Counted from the first letter of the stretch, positions 33,060-45,580 are shown. The stretch: 64,000 bases of DNA from Azadirachta indica (GCA_022749755.1 CM040445.1:10189182-10253181), one strand, 5' to 3'. Notes: a model not told the origin generated them from the letters alone. Made by a program: numbers and translations.

Positions 33060-36000
33060 CAAGGACCTTATCTTGTTTATATCTACTGTATAATCTGAGT
33101 CTACAAACTTATTTATAAAATCTTGATTTGATTTGTATCTCTATACACCAATCTATAGTTGAGACTCTCCTTAATATACCTCATTATCCATTTTATGGCA
33201 TTCCAATGAGTCTTACCAAGATTCCCTATGAATTTGCTTACAACACTAAGTGAATGTGCTAAGTGTAGCCTTAAGTAAACCATGGCATACACAACACTAT
33301 CAACTGCACCTGCATATGGTACCCTTAACATATACTGCCTCTCTTTTTCAATTCCTGGACTTTAGGTGCAAGATAGCTTGAAATGTGCAGCAAAAGGCAT
33401 CTTTACAGCTTTAACGTCTTGCATTCCAAACTTTTGCAACAACTTCCTTAGATACTATTCTTAAGACAACATCAAAACTTTCTTCTTCCTGTTTCTTACT
33501 ATTTCCATTCCAAGGATCTTTTTAACACCTCCAAGATCCTTCATTTTGAACTCATAATGTAATTGCCTCTTCAACTTAATTATTTTCTCCTTATTCTTGC
33601 CAGCAATTAACATATAATCAACATAAATCAACAAGTACATAATTTCATCAAGATTCTGACCTTTATAGTATACACAGCTGTCAAACCAGCTCATCTTAAA
33701 CCCTTTTTCTTGTAGAAATCCATCAACCCTCAAGTTCCAATTCCTTAGGGATTGTTTCAGCCCATGCAAAGACTTATCTAGGAAACAAACTAGATCTTCC
33801 TTTCCTGTTTCTATAAAGCCTTTAGGCTATGACATGTAAATTTCTTCTTCTAACTTACTATGCTAAAATGTTGTCTTCACATCCTTTTTTCAATGTCTAG
33901 ATCAAAGACAACCGCAATAACAAGTAGAATCCTTATAGATGTATGCTTAACCACGAGTGAGAACATTTTACTAAAATCAACCGCTTCTTTCTGAGTGAAT
34001 CCTTTAGCTACTAGCCTGGCTTTATACCTGACCTTTTCATTTTTTGTGTCACTTTCCTTTTTCTTAAAAATCCACTTGCATCCCACAATTTTCCTATCTT
34101 TTGGTTTTGGTACAAGCTTCCAGGTTTTATTTTTCATTAAAGATCTCATTTCTTCTAGCATAGCCTGATGCTATTTTTCTGCTTTTGAACTCTTCAATGC
34201 CTTTTTCACACTTGTTGGTTATGTTTCATTCAAGTCAGCTACTACTTGCAATGCATATGGTATTAAGTTTGCATATCCATAACTGACAAGTGGCTTCACT
34301 TGTCTCTTTGCTCTATCCCTTACCAAGTTGTAATCTTGAACAGCAATTTGCTGTGTACCTTGCTTTCCAACTTCTATTTCTAACTCAGCTTAATCTTTTC
34401 TTGCTGTATCCAACTCCACCTCAAATTGAAGCTTATCTTGTTGAAATTTTTTAGTAACTTCTTTCCTTGCTGATGCATAATTTTGTTTCAGCATTTCATC
34501 CTCATGAAATATCACATCCTTGTTAGTTACACACTTGCTAGACTTACCATCATGACACTAAAGCTTATAACCCTTCACACCTTTAGGATAACCTATAAAA
34601 ATTCCCTTGACAGCTCTAGGGTCTAATTCACCTTGTTTATCATGGGCATAAGCCATACCCCTAAAGATTCTTAGATGATCAAAACATAGGGGGTATCCAA
34701 ACCAAATTTCTTCTAGAGTTTTAAAATTTAATGCAGTAGCAAGACATCTACTAACAAGATACACAGCTATTGAGACAACTTTTGCCCATAAAACTTTTGA
34801 CATTCTAGCATTTAGCAACATGCACTTAACTTTCTCTATCAAAGTTTTATTAAGTCCCTCTACCATGCCATTCTGTTGTGGAGTATATCTTACTATTTTG
34901 TGTCTTATAATTCCATAGCTTTCATAAAACAAATCAAATTGTGAACCACAGAATTCCATGCCATTATCTAATCTAAGTGCTTTGATTTTCTTCCCCTTTT
35001 AATTTTCTACCAAGGCCTTCTAGCTTTTAAATTTTTCTAGAACTTGATCCTTGCTTTTCAGCACCTTAATCCATACCTTCCATGAGTAGTCATTGATGAA
35101 GGAAACAAAGTATTTTGCTCTACCTAGTGAAGCTACTTGAGTATGACCCCATAAATCTGAATGTATATAATCCAACACTTCTTCTGTTTTATGAATACTA
35201 GCCTCAAACCTTACTTTGTGATGCTTTCTTAATATATAAACTTCACAAAATTTAAATGATTCCCATGTATCAACTCCAAGTAAGCCTTGTTTGCTTAATT
35301 CTTTCATGCCTTTTTCACCTAAACCTCCTAACCTTATATGCCAAATCATCATCTTATCTATATTTTGATTAACTACAGTAGCTAAATCTCCACTGATTGT
35401 AGTACCTTTTAGGACATAGAGGCCATTCTGCCTAACACCTTTCATCACTACCATGGAGCCTTTTAAAACCTTTAAAACTCCACCTTTAGCTCTAAAACTC
35501 TACCCACTTAAATCTAGCATACGTAAAGAAATCCGATTTCTTTTCAATTCTGGAATGAATCTAACATATTGAAGTATCCTATAGGTACCAACATGCAACT
35601 TTAGTCTTATAGCACTAATCCCTTTTACACTACAAGACATATTGTTTCCTATTAATACTTTCCCTTTATCTGACATGTTTAAACATGAAAAAAAAGGCAT
35701 ATTAAGGCATATATGAAATGAGCAACCTAATTCCATGATCCACTCACCTTCATTTCTTTCATTAGAGGCTATCGATAGAAAGGCATCTTGAAAATCTTCG
35801 TCTGTTACTACTACTACTTCAGCTTGGTTCCCAATTACCTTTTCTTTATACTAGTTTCTTTGTTTAGCGTAATCTATTCTAAAATGGCCTTTCTTATGAC
35901 GATGGAAGCATTTTAACTTTTTTCCCATAGACATTGACCTCCTATTTCTCTTGTTCTTGTAATCTTTCTTCTCTAACGTACCTCTAGCATAAAGGCTCTC

Positions 36001-36565
36001 AACGAAACCTGAATCTTTTTCGCCATTCTTCTTACTTAACTTTTTTGAATTCAATGATGCTTTGACATCATCCATTGAACAAAATTCCTACCATAGAGCA
36101 AAGTATCAATAAAATGCTCGTATGATTTAGGAAGAGATGTCAGCACTATAAGGGCTTGATCTTCATCTTTAATTTTGATGTCTATTATTTCCATGTCAAG
36201 AATTATTTTGTTAAACTCATCTAGGTGGTCGTATGATTGAAAGCATAAAGCTTTTTCTTCAAATACAATCAATTTGCCGAAGATTTTGTCATGTACCTTG
36301 CCTCCAACTTACTCCAGATTCCAAGAGCTATTGTTTCTTTTGAAACTTCCCTTAGCACCTTGTCAAATAAATAAAGAACCAAGGCACTATGAGCCTTTCT
36401 CATTATCTCCCTTTCATCTGCTTCTAATAAGCCCTCTGGCATCTTCGATTCTTCTTCAAGAGTAGCTTCAAGTCCTTCATTAACCAGAAAAGCCTTTATT
36501 TTAATCTTCCACAGATTAAAATCATTTTCTCCTATAAACCTTTCAATTGTGAACTTTAAAGACAC
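33060..36565 (-). pseudogene. Copia gag-pol polyprotein, broken
   Basis: Reading leftward: gag from 36565 (ERFIGENDFNLWKIKIKAFL) with a damaged zinc knuckle near 35910 (CFHRHKKGHF, second and last Cys lost). Protease near 35730 has ELGCSFH where DSGCSFH is expected, so the catalytic Asp is gone. GAG-pre-integrase and integrase span 35454-35020 and 34959-34558 (HSDLWG, TPQQNGMVEGLNKTL). Reverse transcriptase covers 34161-33877 (CKWIFKKK, YKARLVAKGFTQ) and 33769-33461, with YVDYMLIAG where YVDD is required. RNase H-side sequence follows at 33331-33113. Stops and frameshifts separate the parts. Confidence 0.9.
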
Positions 36566-36588
36566 CTTGTCTTAGATCTTTCTTTTGA

Positions 36589-36601
36589 GGTTCTGATACC
36601 A
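36589..36601 (-). other. Primer binding site (initiator Met tRNA) of the copia element
   Basis: TGGTATCAGAACC on the minus strand, two bases after the 5' LTR, close to the plant consensus TGGTATCAGAGC. Confidence 0.85.
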
Positions 36602-36603
36602 CT

Positions 36604-37055
36604 TGTTAAGTTTTTATCACAACTAACCAAGGACTGAACCATAAATAATCTCAGTTCATCAAAACAACCAGTAGCAAAATTAACTACTAGAGCAAAACCA
36701 TCAAGGCAATCAAGAATCAAAACAACTCAAACACAAGAAAAATAATATCTTTTCAAAAGAAAGACAGATCACTTTTTCCTTTCAATCATTAGGTGTACAA
36801 TGTTAACAGGTCTTCATTTTTATACTTAGCTCCACAAAAATGACAATAATAGAAAAAATCAACTTACAAAACTATTATACCTAGCTAACTAACTGAAACC
36901 TCCTTTAACTGATTCCTAACTAATTTATCTAATTTTTCAATTTTAACTAAAAACCCTCTTGCCAATTAGAAAAAATATTGATGCGTCCTAACTACAAACC
37001 TGGCATAAAACTGACTTCAAGAAAATTAAGTTAGAATTTGGAATCACACCTAACA
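36604..37055 (-). repeat. 5' LTR of the copia element (452 bp)
   Basis: Begins TGTTAAGTTTTTATCACAAC and ends CACACCTAACA on the + strand. Aligns with 32088-32538. Confidence 0.92.
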
Positions 37056-37060
37056 AGCAT

Positions 37061-37600
37061 CATTTAGAAATCCAAAGGACACCGGCGGTGCGCAATATAA
37101 TGGGTTGGGCATGCAAGTCTTAGAGCGAGCACACAAAGGATTTATGGTGAAGCAGGGAGTGTGGCGCCGCCATATGCCCTTAGTGGCATGAGGGCACCAT
37201 CTTTGCTACCTCCCTCTTTTGTTGCTTCCTTCATTTTGGCAATAAAAAGGAAAAAAAGATGTTATGGCACGAGCGGCTATAGCTGCTACCTATAACTTAT
37301 CATTAGAAAGCCCAAAATGTTTAGTTTCCAACATAATAAATGAATTGCAATTCTGAGTTGTGCAGACAGAGTTATGATAATTTTAGTACACCATACTTAA
37401 CATGTCAATTTCTGCTACTTTACCCCAAAATCAATAGAAAGGCTTGCGGATGTGTACTTATGCTCCAATTTCATGTATTTTTATCGAAGCACCTTAATAC
37501 CTACAAAATAAGACCAAAATGCTTAAAAGAAAAATAAACATACAAAAATAGATTAAACAACTTCAACTTAATGATAGATAAACAAAGCATAATTATGTAT
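37061..37600. repeat. Dispersed noncoding repeat, right part
   Basis: Continuation of 31411-32087 after removing the copia element and one AGCAT. Contains a GC-rich patch (about 37076-37210) and a tail (ACCTACAAAATAAGACCAAA, then TGCTTAAAAGAAAAATAAAC). The tail resembles 63210-63255 at the end of the third copy. Small ORFs here are not considered genes. Confidence 0.65.
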
Positions 37601-37639
37601 CAAAATGAAGATATCAACAATTGCAGTGGTCTAAAAAAG

Positions 37640-38960
37640 TTAATTAGCATGATCATCATGAAATGTTAATTCAATTTCTTATAGGATTAAATGACTCTTA
37701 CGCTGCCACATTAAGGCAAAGTCTTTTGATGCAACCTTTACACACAGTTAAAAAGGCATATTGGCTATTGATTCAAGAAGAAAAGCAACGATAAATTGTT
37801 ATGCATAGGGAAAACAACACAACTTAACTCATGAATGCTTCAAAGGCCAAAATGCCTTTGCCTTGCATTTATTGCAATCAAACAACTATTGATAGCTGCT
37901 TCTATTCCATTGGATTTCCCCCAGGGCATAAACTTCATGGAAAGCATGTAAAACCACCAGCAAAGAAGAATGAACGTCATGCTGTCAACAACATTCAAAG
38001 CGAATCCTCTTAAAGTGCCAATGCTACCAAAGGTGAATTTCTAGGATTTACGGACGAAGAATATTCACAGATTAAATCTCTTCTTCGTGATTGTAAAAAT
38101 CAATCTTACGCAATGTTGCAGGTATTCCAAAATCGCATTTTATTCCATCCGATTCTCTCTTTTCTAATTCAAAATTTTGATTATTGACAATCTTGATTAT
38201 GGACATATCTTCTTTGTCCAATGTCCATAAATTGTTACCTTTTATGACATCATTTGTTAAAATTCCTGATTGATCTCAGTCTTGAATACAATACATAGGT
38301 TCTCTTAAATTAAATCCAAACTTACCTCTCAAGGATGTACTTTGTGTTCCTTCATTCAAAGTTAATTTGCTGTGATTTAGTAAACTAACTAGATACTTGA
38401 AATGTACAACTCTTTTTCATCCAATATAATGGGTCTATACTACTAGTTTAAGGAAGTCGAATCAACCCCCACTTCATCCACTCAAAACGTTACTGTGAAT
38501 AATGGTGTTTGGCACCAAAGACTTGGCCACCCTTCCGTAATACCCTCTCTTATTTTGTCAAAAATAATTCCAACAATTTCCTTGAATTTTAATTATCATT
38601 ATGATGTTTGTCCTTTAGCTAAACAAAGTCGTCTTCCTTTTACATCAAGTTCAATTTCTATTGTCAAACCATTTGAGTTGACTTATTGTGATATTTGGGG
38701 CCCTCATCGCGTTGCATCTCATGCGGGTGCCCGTTATTTTTTTACCATAGTTGATGATTTTTCACACTTTACTTGAACACGTCTCATGCAGTTTAAATCT
38801 GAAACACAAGGACTATTCGAATCTTTTTTTGCCTATGTTCGCACTCAATTTCATTCTAATGTCCAACAATTACGAGTTGATAATAGTAATGAATTTCTTT
38901 CAACATTCATGTCCCTTAACTCCTCAACAAAAGGAAATGAAGAGGGAGTAATGCACATGC
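37640..38960 (+). pseudogene. Copia gag-to-integrase remnant
   Basis: Frames in order: FLIGLNDSYAATLRQSLLMQ (gag, about 37674), a zinc-knuckle derivative CIYCNQTTIDSCFYSIGFPP (37850-37910), GFTDEEYSQIKSLL (about 38044), then GAG-pre-integrase and integrase start NGVWHQRLGHPS, YDVCPLAKQSRLPF, FELTYCDIWGPHRV, ARYFFTIVDDFSHFT (38495-38776). Integrase continues after a stop to VDNSNEFLSTF (to about 38905). The reverse transcriptase half, LTRs and most of protease are missing or unrecognisable. The zinc knuckle has lost its GH. A fragment only. Confidence 0.85.
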
Positions 38961-39320
38961 AATTTAATTTCTTATTAGTTTATTATTTTGGTAGGACGTA
39001 CCAATTGGATAGTTTATTACATTTTTTGGGAGTATAAAGTTGAGAAATTTATTCCTTACTCAACTAAGATTATTTAGTAAAAACACTCAACATTTAAATT
39101 TTTCTGTTAACTAAACTTACAGAATGACAGAACGGAATATTTTCAAAATAATGGGGGATTATTGGAATATTAAACTAAACCCAACGGGTGTATTGGCCAT
39201 TCTCCCCCATTTATATAGTTAAAATTTCTTGTTTGATATTTAATGAGTCGCTCTTATTTTTCTTTTGGTAAAACTAAAACATAAAAGGAAGCATTAAGTA
39301 GATGGGGTTTAGATAGTTTT
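38961..39320. other. Unassigned AT-rich stretch
   Basis: No gene recognised. May be the eroded end of the copia remnant. Confidence 0.4.
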
Positions 39321-39324
39321 GATC

Positions 39325-39950
39325 AAATTCATATCCGATTAATCACTTGCCAGATTAGAATATTTCAATCTAGTTAGATCCACTGTATGATAGAATCTGA
39401 TCTGACTTGATCCAATCCAATCTAAATAGATTAAAAATATTTAATTTTAATAGCGATTATAATTTAATAATAAAAATAATCAAGAAAATAGTACATGATT
39501 TATTAAAACTTCTAAACAAATATACCCATTCAAAATAAATAATGAAAAATGAATATGTAAATAATTATAATATTATTTTTTAATAAAAAAATCATTCTCT
39601 AAAATCACATCAAAAATTAAAAAAAAAAAGACTAGTTAAAATAATTACAATAAGTATACAAGATACATGACTAAAATTTATAACAACTCTTCACATAATA
39701 TTAGTGCTAGATTTTATTTTAATAAAAAATAAATAAGTATTATTAAATGTAGTCTTCTCAGCATTTGAAAAAAAAAGTATATTGTAAATAAAAATATTGG
39801 TCAATAAAAGAAAATCTAATAGAAAAATTATGATTTCATTTACTTACGATCATACCACAAGATATTAAGCATCATCCAATTGCTTCATGAAGATTTAATG
39901 GCGAAGAATGCAACCAAAATTTTGCGTGCAAATAATTGAATAATATAAAG
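39325..39950. repeat. Module D, diverged copy
   Basis: Starts TCATATCCGATTAATCACTTGCCAG-like and ends in CTTCATGAAGATTTAATGGC and GAAGAATGCAACC. It is colinear with 2040-2720 but shorter and more diverged, so it represents an older duplication of the Kunitz unit. Confidence 0.75.
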
Positions 39951-39959
39951 ATTATATAT

Positions 39960-40720
39960 AATATGAAAAAAAAATAATTTACAAAAATTAAATATTAATA
40001 AGGACAAATATAATTGTATAAATTGAATAATATAAAGACCATATATAATTATAAAAAAAAAAACTCATTGGAGATAACTGTATATAAGAATTTAACACCA
40101 ATATAAAAAAAATTTTAATTATTCAATAATATAAAAGAAAATAAATTGCACAAACTAAATATTATTAAACACGTATAACTGTATAATTGAATAATATAAA
40201 GTCTAGCAGTAATTATAAAAATTTAACACTAATATAAATGAGATTTCAATTAGTCAATATATGAAAGAAAATAAATTGCACAAATTAAACATTAATAAGT
40301 CTGAATATAATTGCACAAATTAAATAGTATAAAGATTATATATATAATTATCAAAACAAACATAAATGTATATAAGAATTTAACACCAATATAAAAAAAT
40401 TTCAATTCATCATTAATATGAAAGAAACAAAATTGTACAAATTAAACATTAATAAGCACAAATAAAATTGTATAAGATAAATAATATAAAGACTATACTT
40501 AATTATCAAAAAAGCTCGTTAGACATAATTGCATATAAGAATTAAATTGCAATATAAAAGAAATTTCAATTAGTCAATAATATGATAGAAAATAAATTAC
40601 AAAAATTCAACCTTAATAAACACCAATATAGTTATTCAATTTTTATATAATTATTAACAAAATTTATTAAACATAAGTGTATATCAGAATTTAACATCAA
40701 TATTGAGTAATCTATAAAAA
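39960..40720. repeat. Module S: about five tandem units
   Basis: Units start near 39964, 40134, 40263, 40420 and 40583, 130-170 bp apart, each with AGAAAATAAATTGCACAAA-like heads. The array is longer than the three-unit arrays next to the Kunitz genes. Confidence 0.85.
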
Positions 40721-40734
40721 AGATTAAAACATAA

Positions 40735-41574
40735 TTTAAAATATTAATAAAGAAATTACCTTTAAATTTTTGTGAGTTTCATCGAAAATTAAGAAGTTTA
40801 AGATGAAAAACAAGTAATTGAACAAGAGTCAACGTAAGATATTATGATTTTCTAGTGAAGGGCAAGTGGCAAAGGCGGCGGCTGAAGAAATTAGGTATTT
40901 GGCCATTTGGGACTTCCTCTTTCTCTTCCTTTCTTGTTTTCTTTGTTTTCTAGTTTTTTTTATTTTATGTTATTTTTTAATACTAATAATTACATCACTG
41001 GCCCTACAATTATTTTCTTTCTCTCTTTTGTTTTGTTTGATTTTTAATATTAATAACTAGTTTGGTTTTGTAGATTTATTAAAAATTATTGAATTAAAAT
41101 TAATAGACTATCAAATTTATGTAAATATTTTACAATTTCATATATTATAAAAAATTATTTAAAATATTATTATATTATTTTTAGTAAATTTGATAAGATT
41201 TTGGTGAATTGACAATGTGAATGTATAATCTAATCCACTATATGCTAATATTAAATTTTTAAATTCAACTTGATCTACTAATCTACCAAATCTACTAAAA
41301 AATAAATCATTTTGGATTGAGCGAATAGGTAATTACCTATATAATTTTTACATTCAATTTAGTTTAGGGGAGATTTTTTAATTGAATCTTAATTGAGTTT
41401 TATTATATTTTATTGATATCAATTATCGAACAATACCTTAAAGTTTTACACATATATCACGTAGGATTAATTATTGTCGAGCCTATAATTATTATAATCT
41501 CACTGTTATATGGTGATCTACTAGTATTTTTAACACATGCAATTGTATTGAATAGTATTGCAACATATTTTATA
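40735..41574. repeat. Module L, second copy
   Basis: Colinear with 430-1370. The hydrophobic open frame that starts inside it at 40866 lies in a T-rich tract and is not conserved in the first copy, so it is not called as a gene. Confidence 0.7.
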
Positions 41575-42460
41575 TTAATTAAAGATTTTACCCTTCAAAA
41601 TATGTTTTTTCATGCATTGGCTTCTACAGATTTTTATTGTTTACATTTTGAGACATTCTCAGCGTTTGTGGCATGGAGAATACAATTATGAAAAGGGATT
41701 GGTTTAATTTCATTTTATTGAATTTTTTTTAGCATAAAGTAAAAAAATAATTGAAAAGAATTAAAGAAAAGAAAAGAGATTATGATGGGAACCTCGTGAT
41801 CAAACCATGGAGAATTGGTTGGTTCTTTATTGGATGAATTAACATCATTCATCAAATTTAAATTTCACTAAATTTTAAATCTAAATGATTTTTTTTTCTT
41901 ACACCTCTAAATATAAATGTTGAATTGTTCATTTTTATAAAAATAAAAGTTTGAAAACAAATATTTTGACATATACATACCTCTTTTGAAGTATTGCATA
42001 TATTTATATTTATATCTTGTACTCATTTTGATTATGTTAATACAATAGTTTATGAAGAGAATAATTTCTAATAAATTATATTAATATTTATATTAAATTT
42101 CTCTATGATATATAAATTTCTGTTTGCTTAAGCTTGTGAATAAAGAAAAATTATAAATCATCATTCAAATGGTACAAAAACTCTTGAAAAATTAAATAAA
42201 AATGATAAATTATGTTATAACATAAAGGGAGATAACAAAAAACAGAAATGGTTATTAAATAAGCTTTCAAATCTAAATACTAGAAAATAAATTAATCTAA
42301 TAGAGGTATTATTGATAAACAAAATAATTGATTCATTCATACATTGATTATTTAGAACTTTTGAAGTGATCTAAACAATGAATAGAAAGGGTAAGAAAAA
42401 TAATAGATTATAAATATAATATTTTAAATATTTTAAAATTGAGACTTATATATACCATAC
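41575..42460. repeat. Modules T, P and E, further copy
   Basis: T near 41575-41700 (CATGCATTGGCTTCTACAGA), P near 41815-42110, E near 42120-42460 (TGGTACAAAAACTCTTGAAA, then TCTAAACAATGAATAGAAAG). Colinear with 44505-45580. Confidence 0.75.
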
Positions 42461-42732
42461 AAATAAAAGAGTTCCAAAAGTTGAATAAATAAATTTAGAA
42501 TAAAAATATGTTTAAATTTGATATGTACACCGTTACGTGAAAAATAAAGAAAAGGACCTTTTATCATTTTCAATTTTTGTACTAACTTCGAGGATGTTAT
42601 AAAAAAAAATCGTTTTTTGGATAAATTTTAAATAAATAGATTTTTGTTGAGAATTTTTTGTATTTTTTTTTAAATATAAAACTCTATTAAAATAACGTGT
42701 CAAACAAGCTCTGTACTATAACATTAAGTGGA

Positions 42733-42777
<45 letters not shown>

Positions 42778-43645
42778 AATTTTAACTAAAATTAAAATTG
42801 TAAATGAAAAAATATTTTAAAGGGCTGATGATAGCATCATTCTTTTAGAAACTATTTTCATTTTTTTTTAAAGTAGTTAAAAACATTTCGGTTTTATGGT
42901 TTGAAAATGAAAATTGTTATTAAAATTTTTAACTTATAAAGATTAATAAATGGTTAATCCAAATTGCCACCAGTTGTCAGAGAAACTAGTAAACATGTAA
43001 ATATTGGTTTCCAATCTGATTCAACAGTGAGTTCACTTTTTTTTTATTTAAAATATACTTAATATATAACTAACAATCGAATCAACACATGAGCCACTTG
43101 TTAGAAAATTTCTTATTATAGGCCTGTATGTTAACATTAATTGTACTTTATATGTGTTATCTAATTATTAGTTCATTAAAAGTGATCAATTAAGTTAATT
43201 AAATTATTGAGCTTTTAAGTCATTTCTTAATTGGTATGACTTTATAATTTATAAAAATTCAATTAGTTATTTTATTTTATTTTTATATATAGATTAAAAT
43301 AAAATAAAATAACACATATAAATAGATTGAGGTGCTCAATCTAAATATAACATAATATTCACTCATATCTCATCTTTGATGAATTAGAATTTCTTTCTAT
43401 TATAAAAAATTAGATGTAGAAGACTAATACCTCAATCTGTCACGTCTTAATAGATTCAATATACTTCTTATTAATTTTTCCTCAATGATTTAATATGAGA
43501 TCTTGGCTTAGATGGAATATTTTTATCATTAAAGTTTTATTTAGTTTTTCCAACACCACTCAGTATGTGCTTTATATACAAAATCAATATATATAAACAC
43601 CTATACTATGCACCCATAAGCTGATTAACAACAGCAAAAGTTATA
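42461..43645. other. Unassigned AT-rich stretch with (TC)19 microsatellite
   Basis: A perfect TC dinucleotide run of about 19 repeats lies at 42735-42773. Otherwise nothing is recognised. There are scattered short inverted A/T tracts but no coding pattern. Confidence 0.6.
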
Positions 43646-43800
43646 CCTGTTAAATAGGACACCCTTGTATTACTAGCTGTAGTGGATGACTCACCAAGTG
43701 GATCAACTTTCACACAATCGCTAACAATTTTGTGTCGATCATAAATCCGATTTACCGCATCGGAATAAGCTTCGCTATCCATAGATTTAAAACCCTATCG
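43620..43800 (-). other. Possible orphan exon on the minus strand, unrecognised
   Basis: A frame that is unusually protein-like for this AT-rich area reads MDSEAYSDAVNRIYDRHKIV then SDCVKVDPLGESSTTASNTR and VSYLT (from about 43780 leftward). It is followed by a CAG-GTATAA splice-donor-like site near 43656. An in-frame stop lies just upstream of the Met. I do not recognise a family. It could be an exon of a dead gene or a chance frame. Confidence 0.25.
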
Positions 43801-43974
43801 TTGCTATCATTTGAACCTTAAACTTGGATTGTGAATGACATGCCACTTATCACTACACCACTTATATATTCAAAATTTTTTGATATCTAGTAAGGAGCCG
43901 TCTTTCATTTTTTTATTTTATTAATAAACTCAAAAATCTAAGGGTGTTTAGCAGATCAAATTGGACAGTCTTGA
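43801..43974. other. Short sequence shared with 52595-52660
   Basis: TTTGAACCTTAAACTTGGAT, then GTGAATGACATGCCACTTAT and CACTACACCACTTATAT, is repeated next to the right LTR of the SIRE-like element. Origin unknown; probably part of an older insertion. Confidence 0.45.
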
Positions 43975-44424
43975 CCAAGTCTTTATGCGATCCGTCACTT
44001 GGCAGATTAAATTGTTTTCAATCCAACCAAATCCACCTTATGATATATTAAAAATATTTAATTTTAATATTGATTATATTTTATTAAAGAAGATAATAAA
44101 AAAATAGTATACGATTTATTTGAACTTCCAAACAAATATACCAATTCAAAATAAATAACAAAAAATGAATATATAAATAATTATAATTGTTTTTGATAAA
44201 AATTTTATCATTCAAAATTATATTAAAAAATAAAAAAATTGAAAATAATAATTATAGAAATATGTGATTAAAATTTATAACTTTTCACACAATATTGTTA
44301 TCAAATTTTATTTTAACAAAAAATAAGTAATTATCATTAAATGTAGCCTTCTCAACACCTTAAACTCAATTAAAAAATAAAAATATATTGTAAATAGAAA
44401 ATATGGGTTGGTGATAAAAATATC
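43975..44424. repeat. Module D, diverged copy
   Basis: Colinear with the first part of 2040-2480 (TTTTAATATTGATTATATTT landmark, then GTAGCCTTCTCAACACC). It breaks off at AATATGGGTTGGTGATAAAA, where it joins Kunitz 3' flank sequence. Confidence 0.75.
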
Positions 44425-44520
44425 AACATTATCAGAAGCAATTAACTAATTCGTGTTAATTTTAATTAATACCTTAAAAAAAATTTGAAGCTTGTGAAAC
44501 GAACAGTATTAATTACACTA
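44425..44520 (+). pseudogene. Kunitz locus remnant: 3' flank without the gene
   Basis: ATATCAACATTATCAGAAGC, AATTAACTAATTCGTGTTAA and TTTGAAGCTTGTGAAACGAA match the 3' flanks of both Kunitz genes (4808-4920 and 30590-30690). They sit directly after a truncated module D and before modules T and P. The S array, P module, promoter and coding region that should lie between are absent. This is best explained by deletion of a third Kunitz gene from the array. Confidence 0.65.
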
Positions 44521-45580
44521 TATATACGTTTTTCTTGCATTGGCTTATAAAGATTTTTATTGTTTGCATTTTGAGACATTCTCGATTACGTAAAGGGATT
44601 AGTTTAATTTCATTTTATTGAATTTTTTTGTATAAAATAAAAAATAATTGCAAAAAATTTAAGAACACAAAAGAGATTAAGATAATGAGAACCTCATGAT
44701 CAAATCACAAAGAATTGGTCGATTCCTTACCAGATGAATCAGCATCATTCATCAAATCTAAATTTAACTAAAAGTTAAATTTAAATGATTTCTTTTCCTT
44801 ATACATCTAAAAATAAGTATTAAATTGTTCATTTTTACAACAATAAAAATTTGAAAGCTAATATTTTGATATATATATCCTTTTAAATATATGTCAGGTA
44901 AGAATTTTGATTATTTTAATTCAATAGTTTATAAGGACAATAATTTCTAATAAATTAATTAATATTTATATTATTTTTCTATATGACATGTTTTTTTTTT
45001 TGGCTTAATCTCATGAATAAATAAAAATTACAAATCAATCATTCAGATGGTATAAAAATTGATAAAAAAATAAATAAATAAGAGATTATGTATCATTACT
45101 CAAAGTGTGTAAAAATAATTAAAGGGAGACAACCCAAAAAAAGGGTTAAATAAGCTTTCAAATTTAAATATTAAGAAATAAAATAATATAATAAGGGTAT
45201 TATCGAGAAATAAAATGATTAATTCATTCAAACATTAGTTATTTATATATATGTTAAATTTTTAACTTAATTATATTCAAAAAACTTTAATAAATTTTCA
45301 AATAATAATTAAAAAATAAATAACTTTTAAACACTCGAATAATTTTATTGAGAATTCAGTTTATAAAATCAACAAACTCTCATATAAAAAATTCATAATG
45401 TTAATGACAAATTTTGATTAAAATATATCAATAGAAAAAGAATATAAACATATAATTTGTAATATACCATTAAAACTTTTGAAGATATCTAAACAATGAA
45501 TAGAAACGATAGCAAAAATAATTGACTATAAATACAATATTTTAAAATTTTAAAATTGAGACTTACATATACCTTTTATA
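44505..45580. repeat. Modules T, P and E, last copy
   Basis: T near 44505-44605, P near 44700-44990, E from 44990 with landmarks TGGTATAAAAATTGATAAAA, AATAAGCTTTCAAATTTAAA and TCTAAACAATGAATAGAAAC. About 250 bp of extra sequence (45225-45470) is present inside E compared with the copy at 42120-42460. Confidence 0.7.

Larger units (their letters stand above)
32088..37055 (-). mobile_element. Ty1/copia LTR retrotransposon, 4968 bp, full structure, inactive
   Basis: LTRs at both ends start TGTT and finish TAACA, and a 5-bp AGCAT target duplication flanks them (32083-32087 and 37056-37060). Read on the minus strand, the right LTR is the 5' LTR, the primer site matches initiator-Met tRNA, and a purine tract precedes the 3' LTR. 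Protein remnants run in copia order: gag, protease, integrase, reverse transcriptase, RNase H. The LTRs differ at many positions, so the insertion is not recent. Confidence 0.92.

Noticed and set aside
36589..36601. Initiator-Met tRNA matches considered as tRNA genes (also 47850-47861, 54364-54372, 60531-60546)
   Set aside because: Only the 3' terminal complement is present, next to an LTR in each case, so these are primer binding sites.
40866..41060. 64-residue hydrophobic ORF in module L
   Set aside because: Not conserved in the paralogous copy near 540-750 and driven by a T-rich tract.
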